A model generated the notes under the pieces. It was given only the letters and a program-made list of their open reading frames with translations. It was not told the origin of the DNA and made no database searches. From Acidimicrobiales bacterium (GTDB taxonomy: Bacteria > Actinomycetota > Acidimicrobiia > Acidimicrobiales > JABEUL01): a DNA stretch of 40,445 nucleotides. Shown here in pieces: positions 1 to 8,710 of this stretch. The translations under genes and the position numbers were made by a program. Location of the stretch: positions 1 through 40,445 of the forward strand of contig JABEUL010000244.1 in the NCBI GenBank assembly GCA_013044465.1, read 5' to 3'. The first letter of the stretch is position 1; each line of letters opens with the position of its first letter.

Positions 1-3000
1 GCACTAAATCTTGTATTCGAATTGCCACAAATGGCCACGGCCCCATATTGTCGGGCTCATCTTGAAGCCAAACAATTTCCTTGAGATTCGCGTATTTGCC
101 AAATACTTCCTTGATTTGGACTCGTGGCCAAGGATAAAGTCTCTCAACCCTTACAACAACAGAAGGAAGATCAAGAGTTGCACCATTTTGTCTCCGATCT
201 CTCTCGGCCATGGCATCATAAGCAACTTTTCCTGAGCACAAAATTACTCTTTGAACATTCTCGAAATTATTACTAACCGTTTCAGACCCTAATTGACTCT
301 CATCGATTACAGGCTTGAAATTCCCTTTTATTATCTCTTCGACTTTAGATCTTGACTGCTTTGCTCTCAATAGTGATTTTGGAGTAGCCACCACTAAAGG
401 TCGCCTTGGCCTGGCAACTGCTTGTCCCCTAATTAAGTGGAACATTTGCGATGCAGTCGTTGGCTGTGCAACAATCATATTTCCACCTGCGGCAAGAGTC
501 AAAAATCTCTCAATTCTCGCCGAAGAATGTTCTGGGCCCTGCCCCTCGTAACCATGAGGCAAGAAGAGAGTTAGGCCAGAGTCTTGACCCCACTTGTCAG
601 AAGCTGATACCAAAAAGTTATCAATGATTATCTGAGCGCCGTTGGCAAAATCACCAAACTGAGCCTCCCAAACAACCATTGCCTCAGGTGATCCAATCGT
701 GTAACCGTATTCAAACCCTAGGGCGCCATACTCACTTAGTAGCGAATCATAAATTCGATACTTTCCAGGTTTGGCTCCTCTTCTAAGATACTCTTTGCGC
801 ATGTAGGAAATTGGATAGAAGGAGTTACCATTCTCATAGTCGATCCAAGCGGCGTGTCTATGGCTAAATGTGCCCCTCCTTGAGTCTTGCCCGCAAATTC
901 GCACAGATATTCCCTCTTTAACCAACGATGCAAACCCCAGGGACTCCCCTGCTGCCCAATCAAGTTCACCATCATCCAAGAGTGATTTTCTCGCTTCAAT
1001 TTGCTTTTCTAATTTCGGATGAATTGTAAAACCATCTGGAACCTTTTCGATGAGATCCACTAGATCAGTGAAAGCTGACACATCAATTGCAGTATTTATT
1101 TCCTCGGGATCTTCAACCGGTGGGGGCATAGGGATATTAGTTGGCTTTGAAGGCGCGCTTTGACGAGTCTCATCTAAGGCCTTTTGAAGTTTTGAGTGAA
1201 AATCGTCTAGTGCGGCCTCTGCTTGGTCAATCGAGATATCCCCCTTCCTCACCAGCAACTCTGTATAAAGCTTTCTAACATTTCGCATCTCATTGATTAC
1301 TCGGTACATAATTGGCTGGGTATAACTTGGATCATCCCCCTCGTTATGACCATGGAGCCGGTAGCAGACCATGTCAATCACTACATCTTTTGAGAACTTC
1401 TGTCTAAATAGGAACGCCAACCTAGCTGCCATTACACAGGCTTCTGGATCATCCCCATTTACATGGAATATTGGCGATTGAGTAGTTTTTGCCACATCGG
1501 AGGGGTATGTAGAGCTTCTTGCATATTTGGGATCAGTTGTGAAACCTACTTGATTATTAATTATTAAATGAATAGTTCCACCTGTAAAATATGCCGGAAG
1601 TTGCGAAAAACTCAGAGTTTCATAGATAATTCCCTGACCAGCAAATGCAGCGTCGCCATGTACCAATAGTGGAAGAACCTTATTAGCAGATGGATCACTA
1701 CTTTCAAAATCCGCTAAATCAAGCTTGGCTCTAGCAATTCCTTCCACGACTGGATCAACTGCGTCCAGATGAGATGGATTCGAAGCCATTGAAACTTTCA
1801 CACTCTCGTTTTTGAAATTGGTATAGGTCCCCGTTGCTCCTTTGTGATACTTAACATCACCTGAACCTTGAACTGACTCAGGATCTACCTCACCTTCAAA
1901 TTCACGAAAAATATTCTCATATGATTTTCCAATGACGTTAGCAAGAACATTTAATCTTCCCCGGTGAGCCATTCCTAAAATCACTTCTGACACTGATTGA
2001 CTGGCAGCTAATTCACAAATCGAATCAATAATACAAATTGCAGACTCAGCGCCTTCTAGACCAAAGCGCTTCTGTCCTATGTATCTAGATTGCAAAAATT
2101 GCTCGAAAGCATCCGCGGCATTCAGCCGATCTAATATTCGTCTTTTCTCTAAGGAAGTAAAAAACTCGTCCAATGATTCAACTGATTCTTGAACCCAACT
2201 TCTTTCTTCTGGGTTTTCAATGTGCCCGTATTCGACGGTAAATGAGCCCATATACCTCTGTCTAAGTTTTTCCACCAAAGACCCAAATTTGATGGATTTA
2301 ATGGGGTCTTTTCCATCTACTTCAATTACTGCCCTGTCTAAATCCCAAATGCTCAGTCCATTTCCTTCAAGGTCAAGTTCACTTACTTCTTTAGTGGGAC
2401 TAAGTCCTAGAGGGTCCAAATCTGCATAGAGATGTCCCAAATGACGAATATTTCTTAGGTATGAGTTCATACGTATCTGGCGTGTTGCTTGAGCGTTTTC
2501 TAGGGGTAGTGAAACGTCATTTGACCACTTATGAGGTTTGAGTGAGATATCCATTGACTCGAAAATCTCTTCATAAAACTCATAACCCCCCATAAGCAAG
2601 GCTTCAATTACTGCCAACATCTCACCTGACTCTGCTCCTTGAATCACTCGGTGGTCATAAGTTGAAGTCAAGGTAATTACAGGAGACACAGCCATGTCCA
2701 CTAGGGACAACTCGCTGGCACCTTTTAAAGAAGTTGGATTAGCCATAGCACCAACTCCTAAGATCACCCCTTGTCCTGGCATAAGTCTCGGGATGGAGTG
2801 AGACGTTCCAATAGTGCCCGGATTGGTAATGCTGACTGTCGTGTCGGCAAAATCATCAACGGTTAGTTTGTTGGTTTTAACACGTCGTAAAATATCTTCA
2901 AATACGGCCACAAAATCACTAAAAGATAGGTTGTTCGCACCCTTAATAGAAGGCACCAATAATGTTCTTGATCCATCTGCCTTCTTCGTATCTACTGCCA

Positions 3001-3601
3001 CACCTAAGCCAACAGATGAGTCCTTTAAAACTCCAGGCGTTCCTTTCCCATCGCAGTCTTTTACAAATACATTTTTCATCGCACTTGTCTGATTGAGTGC
3101 CCTCATGAATGCAAATGCAATGATGTGGGTAAAGGAAACCTTCGGACCACTCTTTCTCGTCAAACGTTCGTTTAGCAATGCTCGATTCAAAATCAAAAGT
3201 TTGGCGGGAATGTCTCTGACACTGGTTGCAGTTGGAATATCCAGTGAATGCGCCATATTCTCGACAATTTTGCCCGCTGCGCCTCTGAGCGGCACTGCAC
3301 CTTCGACAGAGGGTTTACTTACAGCGACACTATCTAATGGTCGAGCCTCCACTACTCGTTGAACACTCGCGTTTTCAACGAGGTCCTTTACCCTTGTCGG
3401 AGAACCGGGAATATGGCGGTAGTCCTTAAAAAACTCTTGCCAGCTGGAACTTACCGAAGCGGGATCACTGCGAAATTTATCAAACATTTCGTCAATTAGC
3501 CAGGCGTTTGGTCCAAAAGCTCCAGAAAATCCTTGGCTAAGCGAGTTTGAATTACTCTCATTATCTGTTGGTGGAATTGTCACATAGTCCAGTTTACCCA
3601 T
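1..3601 (-). CDS. kgd: Multifunctional 2-oxoglutarate dehydrogenase/decarboxylase, fused E2-E1 (Kgd), C-terminus cut by window edge
   Basis: The open frame runs from an ATG at 3601 to the window edge without a stop, giving about 1200 codons; family members are about 1220-1230 residues, so only some 20-30 residues are missing. The order is that of the actinobacterial fused enzyme. A short E1-type N-terminus contains FGPNAWLIDEMF. An acyltransferase domain follows, with DHRVIQGAESG (catalytic His at about residue 317). The thiamine-diphosphate E1 part has GMAHRGRLNV near 544-553, GDAAFAGQG near 649-657 (cofactor binding), and LQDEPDNMGPW near the end. There is no lipoyl domain, as in mycobacterial Kgd. 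The enzyme converts 2-oxoglutarate to succinyl-CoA, working with a separate lipoylated E2 and an E3, in the TCA cycle in the cytoplasm. The acyltransferase and E1 motifs make the call secure. The gene stands alone, 155 bp downstream of xthA. Confidence 0.96.
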   Translation of the reverse strand, partial: MGKLDYVTIPPTDNESNSNSLSQGFSGAFGPNAWLIDEMFDKFRSDPASVSSSWQEFFKDYRHIPGSPTRVKDLVENASVQRVVEARPLDSVAVSKPSVEGAVPLRGAAGKIVENMAHSLDIPTATSVRDIPAKLLILNRALLNERLTRKSGPKVSFTHIIAFAFMRALNQTSAMKNVFVKDCDGKGTPGVLKDSSVGLGVAVDTKKADGSRTLLVPSIKGANNLSFSDFVAVFEDILRRVKTNKLTVDDFADTTVSITNPGTIGTSHSIPRLMPGQGVILGVGAMANPTSLKGASELSLVDMAVSPVITLTSTYDHRVIQGAESGEMLAVIEALLMGGYEFYEEIFESMDISLKPHKWSNDVSLPLENAQATRQIRMNSYLRNIRHLGHLYADLDPLGLSPTKEVSELDLEGNGLSIWDLDRAVIEVDGKDPIKSIKFGSLVEKLRQRYMGSFTVEYGHIENPEERSWVQESVESLDEFFTSLEKRRILDRLNAADAFEQFLQSRYIGQKRFGLEGAESAICIIDSICELAASQSVSEVILGMAHRGRLNVLANVIGKSYENIFREFEGEVDPESVQGSGDVKYHKGATGTYTNFKNESVKVSMASNPSHLDAVDPVVEGIARAKLDLADFESSDPSANKVLPLLVHGDAAFAGQGIIYETLSFSQLPAYFTGGTIHLIINNQVGFTTDPKYARSSTYPSDVAKTTQSPIFHVNGDDPEACVMAARLAFLFRQKFSKDVVIDMVCYRLHGHNEGDDPSYTQPIMYRVINEMRNVRKLYTELLVRKGDISIDQAEAALDDFHSKLQKALDETRQSAPSKPTNIPMPPPVEDPEEINTAIDVSAFTDLVDLIEKVPDGFTIHPKLEKQIEARKSLLDDGELDWAAGESLGFASLVKEGISVRICGQDSRRGTFSHRHAAWIDYENGNSFYPISYMRKEYLRRGAKPGKYRIYDSLLSEYGALGFEYGYTIGSPEAMVVWEAQFGDFANGAQIIIDNFLVSASDKWGQDSGLTLFLPHGYEGQGPEHSSARIERFLTLAAGGNMIVAQPTTASQMFHLIRGQAVARPRRPLVVATPKSLLRAKQSRSKVEEIIKGNFKPVIDESQLGSETVSNNFENVQRVILCSGKVAYDAMAERDRRQNGATLDLPSVVVRVERLYPWPRVQIKEVFGKYANLKEIVWLQDEPDNMGPWPFVAIRIQDLV

Positions 3602-3756
3602 GCATGCCTTCAAACTTTACCAATCACCTAGGGCGATAGCGCCATTAACCGTTACGAACTTAGTTCCAAGAAAAAATCAGAATCTAATCGCACAAATTGT
3701 GAAAATCTTATATACAAAATTCAGTGCTCTAATAGCAACAATCAAGTTGCCCTTCG

Positions 3757-4578
3757 CTAATTGAGTTGGGCATCTAAGCAAAGTGGCGCATGATCCGAAG
3801 GTTTCTCACCTTCTCGCTCAGACCTATCTACCCATATTCGCTCAGTGGAAAATGAATGATTCTCGTGAATTAATGGAGGGCTGTAAAGCGCCAAGTCTAT
3901 TCTCATGCCGTGTCCCCTTTTATAAGAGGCAGACCTGTAATCCCACCAAGTAAATCCTGATTTACCAACTTCCCCATTTTCCTGCCACAGGTCTACAAAC
4001 CCGCTATTTAAGAGATTGGACAGTTTCTCCCTTTCGGCCTCCGATACATGAGTCATCCCTTCAAATGCAGCAATATCCCATACATCACTGTCCAATGGCG
4101 CAATGTTGAAATCCCCTTCAACCAAAAAATGGCAGTTACTGTACTTTTCCCTAAGAGCCTCCAGATTAACTTTTAGGGCATCGAGCCAGGCAAGTTTATT
4201 TTCCATGTGGATAGATCCAAGCTCTCTGCCATTTGGGATGTATGCCGAAACTGAAATTAAACTATTTACTCTGGCGGCAATAAATCTGCACTCCTTGCGA
4301 TCTACTCCGAAATCAGGGTCTTGGCCTTGAAATCCACGCTGGACAATCTCGACATCTTTAACCAAGGTAGCTATTGCAACTCCATTCCAAGGTCCATTTC
4401 CGTGGTGAAAAACACTGTAGCCAAGAGCTGTAAATTCACTTCTCATTGACTCAAACTGTCCATTCTGCATTTTTGTTTCTTGCATACACAAAATATCTGG
4501 TTTATTTCTCTCGAGAAAACTAGTGACTCTGACTAACCTAGCTCTGAGAGAATTTACATTCCACGTAACAAAAAGCAT
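3757..4578 (-). CDS. xthA: Exodeoxyribonuclease III / AP endonuclease
   Basis: This 273-residue protein belongs to the endonuclease/exonuclease/phosphatase fold. It cleaves DNA at abasic sites and trims 3' blocked ends in base excision repair, using Mg2+ in the cytoplasm. Visible motifs are TWNVNSLRAR at the N-terminus (metal-site Asn7), CMQETK with the metal-binding Glu at 34, EGDFNIAPLDSDVWD (catalytic Asp and Asn) near the middle, and SDHAPL at the C-terminus with the catalytic Asp-His pair. The length matches the ExoIII family (about 260-270 residues). The start is the ATG of MLFVTWNVNS, which leaves no spare N-terminal residues. It lies 11 bp downstream of fabZ on the same strand, so the two may be cotranscribed, although they share no pathway. 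Confidence 0.95.
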   Translation of the reverse strand: MLFVTWNVNSLRARLVRVTSFLERNKPDILCMQETKMQNGQFESMRSEFTALGYSVFHHGNGPWNGVAIATLVKDVEIVQRGFQGQDPDFGVDRKECRFIAARVNSLISVSAYIPNGRELGSIHMENKLAWLDALKVNLEALREKYSNCHFLVEGDFNIAPLDSDVWDIAAFEGMTHVSEAEREKLSNLLNSGFVDLWQENGEVGKSGFTWWDYRSASYKRGHGMRIDLALYSPPLIHENHSFSTERIWVDRSEREGEKPSDHAPLCLDAQLN

Positions 4579-4589
4579 TACTTAGAATC

Positions 4590-5006
4590 TCACATACTCA
4601 CTACTACAAAGAGAATATCTACCTCAGCTGCAAGTTGACCATTGACTGATGCTCGTCCTGATCCCGTCCCGCCTTTTGACCCTAAGCGAGTCATAGTGAT
4701 CTCTAGGTCTAGTTGATCTTGAGGAAGAACTTGCCTCCGGAATCTAGCTCTGTCAATTCCCCCAAAAAGTGGCAACTTTCCAGCGAAGCGCCCATCTAGC
4801 AAAACTGCGCAAGCACCCAGTTGAGCCAGTGCTTCCACCATCAATACTCCGGGAAGTGTTGGTCGATTTGGGAAATGGCCTTCAAAAAACCACTCATCTA
4901 CTGTTAATTTACAATAGCCGTTAGCTTCTTTTCCAGGTTCGATCGAAGTTACTTCATCTAAAAATAAAAAAGGAGGCCTATGGGGAATGATACTTTTTGG
5001 ATCCAT
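4590..5006 (-). CDS. fabZ: 3-hydroxyacyl-ACP dehydratase FabZ-like
   Basis: This single hotdog-fold protein dehydrates (3R)-hydroxyacyl-ACP in type II fatty-acid synthesis. I chose the ATG at 5006 (protein begins MDPKSIIPHRPPFLF), giving 138 residues, the usual FabZ length. The frame continues upstream to 5078, but that would add 24 residues unlike the family and would run into the divergent hydrolase start. Catalytic residues are visible: His44 in FEGHFPNRPT and Glu58 in PGVLMVEALAQ, 14 residues apart as in Escherichia coli FabZ (His54/Glu68). No strong Shine-Dalgarno precedes the start. No other fatty-acid synthesis gene is adjacent, so a FabZ-like dehydratase of another lipid pathway is possible. 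Confidence 0.88.
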   Translation of the reverse strand: MDPKSIIPHRPPFLFLDEVTSIEPGKEANGYCKLTVDEWFFEGHFPNRPTLPGVLMVEALAQLGACAVLLDGRFAGKLPLFGGIDRARFRRQVLPQDQLDLEITMTRLGSKGGTGSGRASVNGQLAAEVDILFVVVSM

Positions 5007-5056
5007 AGTATTGAGGCTACTAAACTTTTGAACCGGCCAACAAAGCCTGTAATGTA

Positions 5057-5842
5057 ATGAAGAATCAAATGGAATCAAAAATGGTTAAATCAGACTTATC
5101 GACAAGAGTATATGAAGGAGATCCTCCGCTGGTGGTTACAGTTCATGGAGCCATGGATCGTGGAAAAAGTTTCTCGTTAGCCAGAAGATACCTTTTAAAA
5201 TATGAGTTTTTAACATATGACCGACGAGGATATGGTGACTCAAGAAAGCTTGATCCTCCGGTCGCAAAGGGTCTGGAGGGCCACTTAAGTGACCTTATGC
5301 AAATAATCGGAAGCAGAAAGGTGGTACTAGTCGGCCATTCCTACGGAGGCGTAATTGCACTTACTGCTTCTTCTAAATTCCCGAGATCAGTTTTATCCGC
5401 CGTGATCTATGAAGCACCCATGCCCTGGCTGGATTGGTGGCACCAAGAAGGCGCAACGCCTGGCACCAAAGTCACCCAAGCCCCCTCTCCTGAAGAAGCA
5501 GTTAATGGCTTCATGAAGACAATGCTTGGAGACAGGTGGGATCAGATGAGCGAAAAAAATCGCATCGACAGGCTCGACGAAGGACCAGCATTAATAAGTG
5601 ATCTTTCCGAACTCCGAAGTGGGGCTCCTTTTAATCCGAAAGATATCGCCATCCCCGTGACTGTGGGTTATGGGGCAAAAAGCTCGCCTAGACATGAAAA
5701 AGCAGCAATCTACTTGGGCAATACCATCCCTGATTCACAAGTCATAAAATTTGAAAAATCGGGCCACGGAGCCCACATCTCTCATCCCAGGGAATTTGCA
5801 AAACTAATTCAAGAAGGAATCAATCGGGCAACAAAACCTTAG
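5057..5842 (+). CDS. Alpha/beta-fold hydrolase
   Basis: This soluble protein of up to 261 residues has the features of the alpha/beta hydrolase fold. There is an oxyanion-loop motif VTVHGAMD near residue 27, a nucleophile elbow GHSYGG with Ser95, and a C-terminal SGHGAH carrying the likely catalytic His. Asp in the segment after strand 6 would complete the triad. The substrate cannot be read from sequence; esters, lactones or peroxy-acids are all possible. In-frame ATGs at 5057, 5069 and 5081 leave the start uncertain. The nearest upstream gene is the divergent fabZ, 50 bp away. Its stop lies 4 bp from the convergent acyl-CoA dehydrogenase, so there is no room for a separate terminator. Confidence 0.82.
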   Translation: MKNQMESKMVKSDLSTRVYEGDPPLVVTVHGAMDRGKSFSLARRYLLKYEFLTYDRRGYGDSRKLDPPVAKGLEGHLSDLMQIIGSRKVVLVGHSYGGVIALTASSKFPRSVLSAVIYEAPMPWLDWWHQEGATPGTKVTQAPSPEEAVNGFMKTMLGDRWDQMSEKNRIDRLDEGPALISDLSELRSGAPFNPKDIAIPVTVGYGAKSSPRHEKAAIYLGNTIPDSQVIKFEKSGHGAHISHPREFAKLIQEGINRATKP

Positions 5843-5846
5843 AAAG

Positions 5847-7046
5847 TTATCCGCCAGTTCTTTCATTCCACGGCCTATCGGCATCAAAGTCCATCTCTTT
5901 TGGCAATCCAAGGGTCTTTTCTGCAATGATATTGCGCTGTATTTCTGACGTTCCACCTCCTACGGTCAGGGCCGCAGAGAATAGAAAACCAAGATTCCAA
6001 TAACCTATGGCATTTTGAAATGGGCTAAGGGTACCCGGGAAGCTCCCAACATCGACCATTCCAGAGGTTCCAGCCATTGATTTCGCAACTTGCATTAAAT
6101 TTTGCCCATGTTCATCTCCAAGGGCTTTCCTCACACTTGATTCTGGTCCGGGCTCTTGACCAGAAATTGCTGCACTGATCAGTCTCAAACTAAGCCATCT
6201 TAAAATTTCACCTTCTGTGAAGACCTTTGCTAATTCCTGACGAGTAAGTGGATCTTGGCAGCCACCAGTTAGTTTGACTAGGTCTATTAGATCTCTAGCT
6301 ACCGGACCATTTCCCCAAAGAACTCCGCCTGATGAAAGAGAAACTCTCTCATTGGCCAAAGTGACTTTAGCGAGTTCCCATCCACGGTTTAACTCCCCTA
6401 CCAAGTTCGCAACTGGAATGTGGACATCATCAAAAAACACCTCGTTAAAAGTGTGCATTCCAGTCATATCGACAATTGGATGAATCGTGATCCCAGGAGC
6501 ATCCATTGGACAGATTAAATAGCTGATTCCCTGATGTTTTGTTACTTCAGGATTGGTTCTTACCAGCAGTATTCCAAATTTTGCAATATGGCCAAAACTT
6601 GTCCATATCTTCTGACCATTTACTATAAAATTATCTCCATCGAGGTAGGCCCTTGTGGATAAAGAAGCAAGATCTGAGCCGGAACCTGGCTCACTAAATA
6701 GCTGACACCAAATCTCCTGAGCACTTAAAATTGGCATGAGATAGCGATCTTTTTGCTCTTTTGTGCCAGCGTGCAAAATAGTTGGACCTGCCCATCCGAT
6801 CCCAATTGCATTCGATGGCCTAGAGACCTTTGCGGTTCTCAGTTCCTCGTCAATAACGAGTTGGGATATTGGATCGGCCTCCCTGCCGTAGGGTTTGGGC
6901 CAATGGGGCGCCACAAGACCACTGGCAGCCAATTCTTCAGCTGTGGGGCTTGGATGGGCTTCCAGCCATTTTCTAACTTCTTGGCGAATTGGATCATTTT
7001 CTCCAGGCAGGCTAAATTCCATTAGGCCATGATACGGTGAAATCAT
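5847..7046 (-). CDS. Acyl-CoA dehydrogenase family protein (FadE-like)
   Basis: This 399-residue flavoprotein has the standard acyl-CoA dehydrogenase architecture: an N-terminal helical domain, a middle beta domain with LFSEPGSGSDLASL (FAD and substrate binding) and VNGQKIWTSFGH, and a C-terminal helical domain ending in GGGTSEIQRNIIAEKTLG, the FAD-contacting signature. It oxidises an acyl-CoA thioester to the enoyl-CoA and passes electrons to ETF. Chain-length or branched-chain specificity cannot be assigned. The start may be the ATG at 7046 or a second in-frame ATG at 7022 (protein MEFSLPGEND); neither has a clear ribosome binding site. The gene is divergent from the acyl-CoA synthetase across 45 bp, which suggests shared control of a fatty-acid or steroid side-chain degradation step. 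Confidence 0.93.
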   Translation of the reverse strand: MISPYHGLMEFSLPGENDPIRQEVRKWLEAHPSPTAEELAASGLVAPHWPKPYGREADPISQLVIDEELRTAKVSRPSNAIGIGWAGPTILHAGTKEQKDRYLMPILSAQEIWCQLFSEPGSGSDLASLSTRAYLDGDNFIVNGQKIWTSFGHIAKFGILLVRTNPEVTKHQGISYLICPMDAPGITIHPIVDMTGMHTFNEVFFDDVHIPVANLVGELNRGWELAKVTLANERVSLSSGGVLWGNGPVARDLIDLVKLTGGCQDPLTRQELAKVFTEGEILRWLSLRLISAAISGQEPGPESSVRKALGDEHGQNLMQVAKSMAGTSGMVDVGSFPGTLSPFQNAIGYWNLGFLFSAALTVGGGTSEIQRNIIAEKTLGLPKEMDFDADRPWNERTGG

Positions 7047-7080
7047 GGCAAATCACAAAACAGAAGAGTTTTTTTCATAT

Positions 7081-7086
7081 AAGGAG
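7081..7086 (+). promoter_or_regulatory. Strong Shine-Dalgarno of the acyl-CoA synthetase
   Basis: AAGGAG lies 5 bases before the ATG at 7092. It fixes the start of the acyl-CoA synthetase and shows that translation signals are intact although the gene is frameshifted further down. Confidence 0.8.
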
Positions 7087-7091
7087 ATTCA

Positions 7092-8342
7092 ATGACCTCT
7101 TGGAACTTAGCTGACCTATGGGATGCAATCTCAGACGCCTTAGGCGATTCTCCGGCCCTTGTACATGGTATTGATAGTCGTACCTGGGCTGAAGTGGAGG
7201 GACGTGCCAATGGGATAGCACGATATTTGTGTCAAGTCGTGCCAGACAGGCAATCCACAGTAGCTCAGTATCTTTATAATTCCAATGAATACATAGAGTC
7301 AATTTACGCAATATTTAAAGCCGGACTAGCACCTGTCAATACAAATTATCGGTATCAAGACGAAGAGCTTATTTACCTATGGAACAATGCTGAAGTTAGC
7401 GCCGTTATATTTCATGGCATATTTTCCGAAAAAATAGAGATAATTAAAGACAAAGTTCCTACTGTAAAGGCATTTCTATGGGTTGATGATAGTAGCGGAG
7501 AAAAGCCTGATTGGGCGATAGATTATCATGAGATCGCCAAAAGTGACCCTTCAAGATTCTTTCCGTCGTGGGGACGAAACGGTGATGATCTTTACCTTCT
7601 CTATACCGGTGGCACAACCGGCATGCCAAAGGGCGTAATGTGGCGCCAGGATGACCTATTTGCAAATCTAAACGACTCGAATTTTCGCAGATGGGCAGCG
7701 GAGTCGACCCCAAGTGATATAGCCGCCCAATTAAAGGAGCGCGGCACGATTCATGTGCCAGCGTGCCCGCTTATGCACGGAACTGGGGCCTTTACTTCTT
7801 TTGCCTGTCTCATGGGAGGTGGAACGGTGGTAACTCTAAATTCTAGAGCGTTTAACCCCGTAGAGCTCCTTGACACGATTGATAGAGAAGGTGTGCAGAC
7901 ATTGGCAATTGTAGGAGACGCATTCGCCAAGCCAATACTTGCTGAGCTTGATCAAAATCCCGCGAAGTGGAGCTTAGCTTCACTGTTTGCCATTATTTCG
8001 TCAGGGGTTATGTGGAGCCAAGAAACTAAAACTGGGCTGCTTAAGCACAAATCAACCCTTCTGTTGGCAGATTTATTCTCCTCATCTGAAGCACTTGGCT
8101 TGGGAGCAAGTGTTTCTAGTGGCATTAAAGCTCAGCCTACGGCTACTTTCACCCTTGGCGATCGAGCAGTTGTTATCGACGAGGAAAATAATTTGATCGA
8201 AAAGGGTTCGAATATAGTTGGTCGTCTAGCTCTAAAGGGTCGGAACCCAATTGGCTACTACAAAGATCCAGAGAAATCTAGTAAGACGTTTCCAGTAATT
8301 GACGGAGTAAGGTTTCCGTTCCCGGTGACTATGCCACTGTAG
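7092..8342 (+). CDS. Acyl-CoA synthetase (AMP-forming), N-terminal part, broken by a frameshift
   Basis: This is the large N-terminal domain of an ANL-superfamily acyl-CoA synthetase, about 410 residues. It carries the AMP/phosphate-binding loop LYTGGTTGMPKG near residue 170 and the core segments that bind ATP and the acyl group (SSSEALGLG). Such enzymes activate a carboxylic acid to acyl-AMP and then acyl-CoA. The reading frame is normal up to VIDGVRFPFP. It then continues as VTMPL and stops, exactly where the family motif PGDYA (around the adenylate-binding Asp) should occur. The missing remainder is read in another frame from 8321. The divergent acyl-CoA dehydrogenase next door fits a fatty-acid or steroid catabolic role. 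The substrate is unknown. The truncated protein alone lacks the C-terminal domain needed for thioester formation. Confidence 0.85.
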   Translation: MTSWNLADLWDAISDALGDSPALVHGIDSRTWAEVEGRANGIARYLCQVVPDRQSTVAQYLYNSNEYIESIYAIFKAGLAPVNTNYRYQDEELIYLWNNAEVSAVIFHGIFSEKIEIIKDKVPTVKAFLWVDDSSGEKPDWAIDYHEIAKSDPSRFFPSWGRNGDDLYLLYTGGTTGMPKGVMWRQDDLFANLNDSNFRRWAAESTPSDIAAQLKERGTIHVPACPLMHGTGAFTSFACLMGGGTVVTLNSRAFNPVELLDTIDREGVQTLAIVGDAFAKPILAELDQNPAKWSLASLFAIISSGVMWSQETKTGLLKHKSTLLLADLFSSSEALGLGASVSSGIKAQPTATFTLGDRAVVIDEENNLIEKGSNIVGRLALKGRNPIGYYKDPEKSSKTFPVIDGVRFPFPVTMPL

Positions 8343-8701
8343 ATGTAGATGGCACAATCCACCTCTTGGGCAGAGGTTCGGTTTGTATAAATACCGGTGG
8401 AGAAAAGGTATTTCCCGAAGAAGTCGAAGAGATAATAAAGAAATTCCCGAATGTTGTTGATGCAATAGCAGTTGGAATTCCCGACAATCGATTTGGTGAA
8501 GTTGTATCAGCTGTAGTCCAATTGAAGGACAGCAATTTGCAGGTCCCTCCCGAGGATGTAATTGCTTTTGTCAGAGAACATTTAGCCGCTTATAAAGCTC
8601 CAAGAACAGTACTTTTTGTTGACTCCATCGAAAGAAGTCCAAGTGGCAAAGTGGATTATTCCAGGTGGAAACAGGTTGCTGTAGCAGCTTTTGCGAAATA
8701 A
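8321..8701 (+). CDS. Acyl-CoA synthetase, C-terminal part in the shifted frame
   Basis: This frame continues the preceding gene without loss: PGDYATVDVDGTIHLLGRG, then INTGGEKVFPEEVEEII (hinge and start of the mobile C-terminal domain), and SPSGKVDYSRW with the conserved lysine used in adenylation. It ends at the stop at 8699-8701. It has no convincing start or ribosome binding site of its own; a TTG at 8366 is not preceded by a Shine-Dalgarno. It is therefore the C-terminal domain of the same enzyme, and joined to the upstream part it gives about 536 residues, a normal size. It ends 9 bp from the convergent gene at 8711. A single added G near 8324 would restore one continuous frame. Confidence 0.85.
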   Translation, partial: PGDYATVDVDGTIHLLGRGSVCINTGGEKVFPEEVEEIIKKFPNVVDAIAVGIPDNRFGEVVSAVVQLKDSNLQVPPEDVIAFVREHLAAYKAPRTVLFVDSIERSPSGKVDYSRWKQVAVAAFAK

Positions 8702-8710
8702 CAAACTAAA

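Noticed and set aside
736..999. An 87-codon minus-strand frame inside kgd
   Set aside because: It is in a different frame from kgd, has no recognisable protein pattern, and sits within a well conserved coding region. It is a shadow.
2220..3362. Three consecutive plus-strand frames opposite kgd
   Set aside because: They are antisense to strongly conserved domains, lack ribosome binding sites and show no family motifs.
8319..8327. Programmed -1 frameshifting in the acyl-CoA synthetase
   Set aside because: The bases around the junction do not form an X XXY YYZ slippery heptamer, and no family member is known to need one. Mutation or a sequencing error is simpler.
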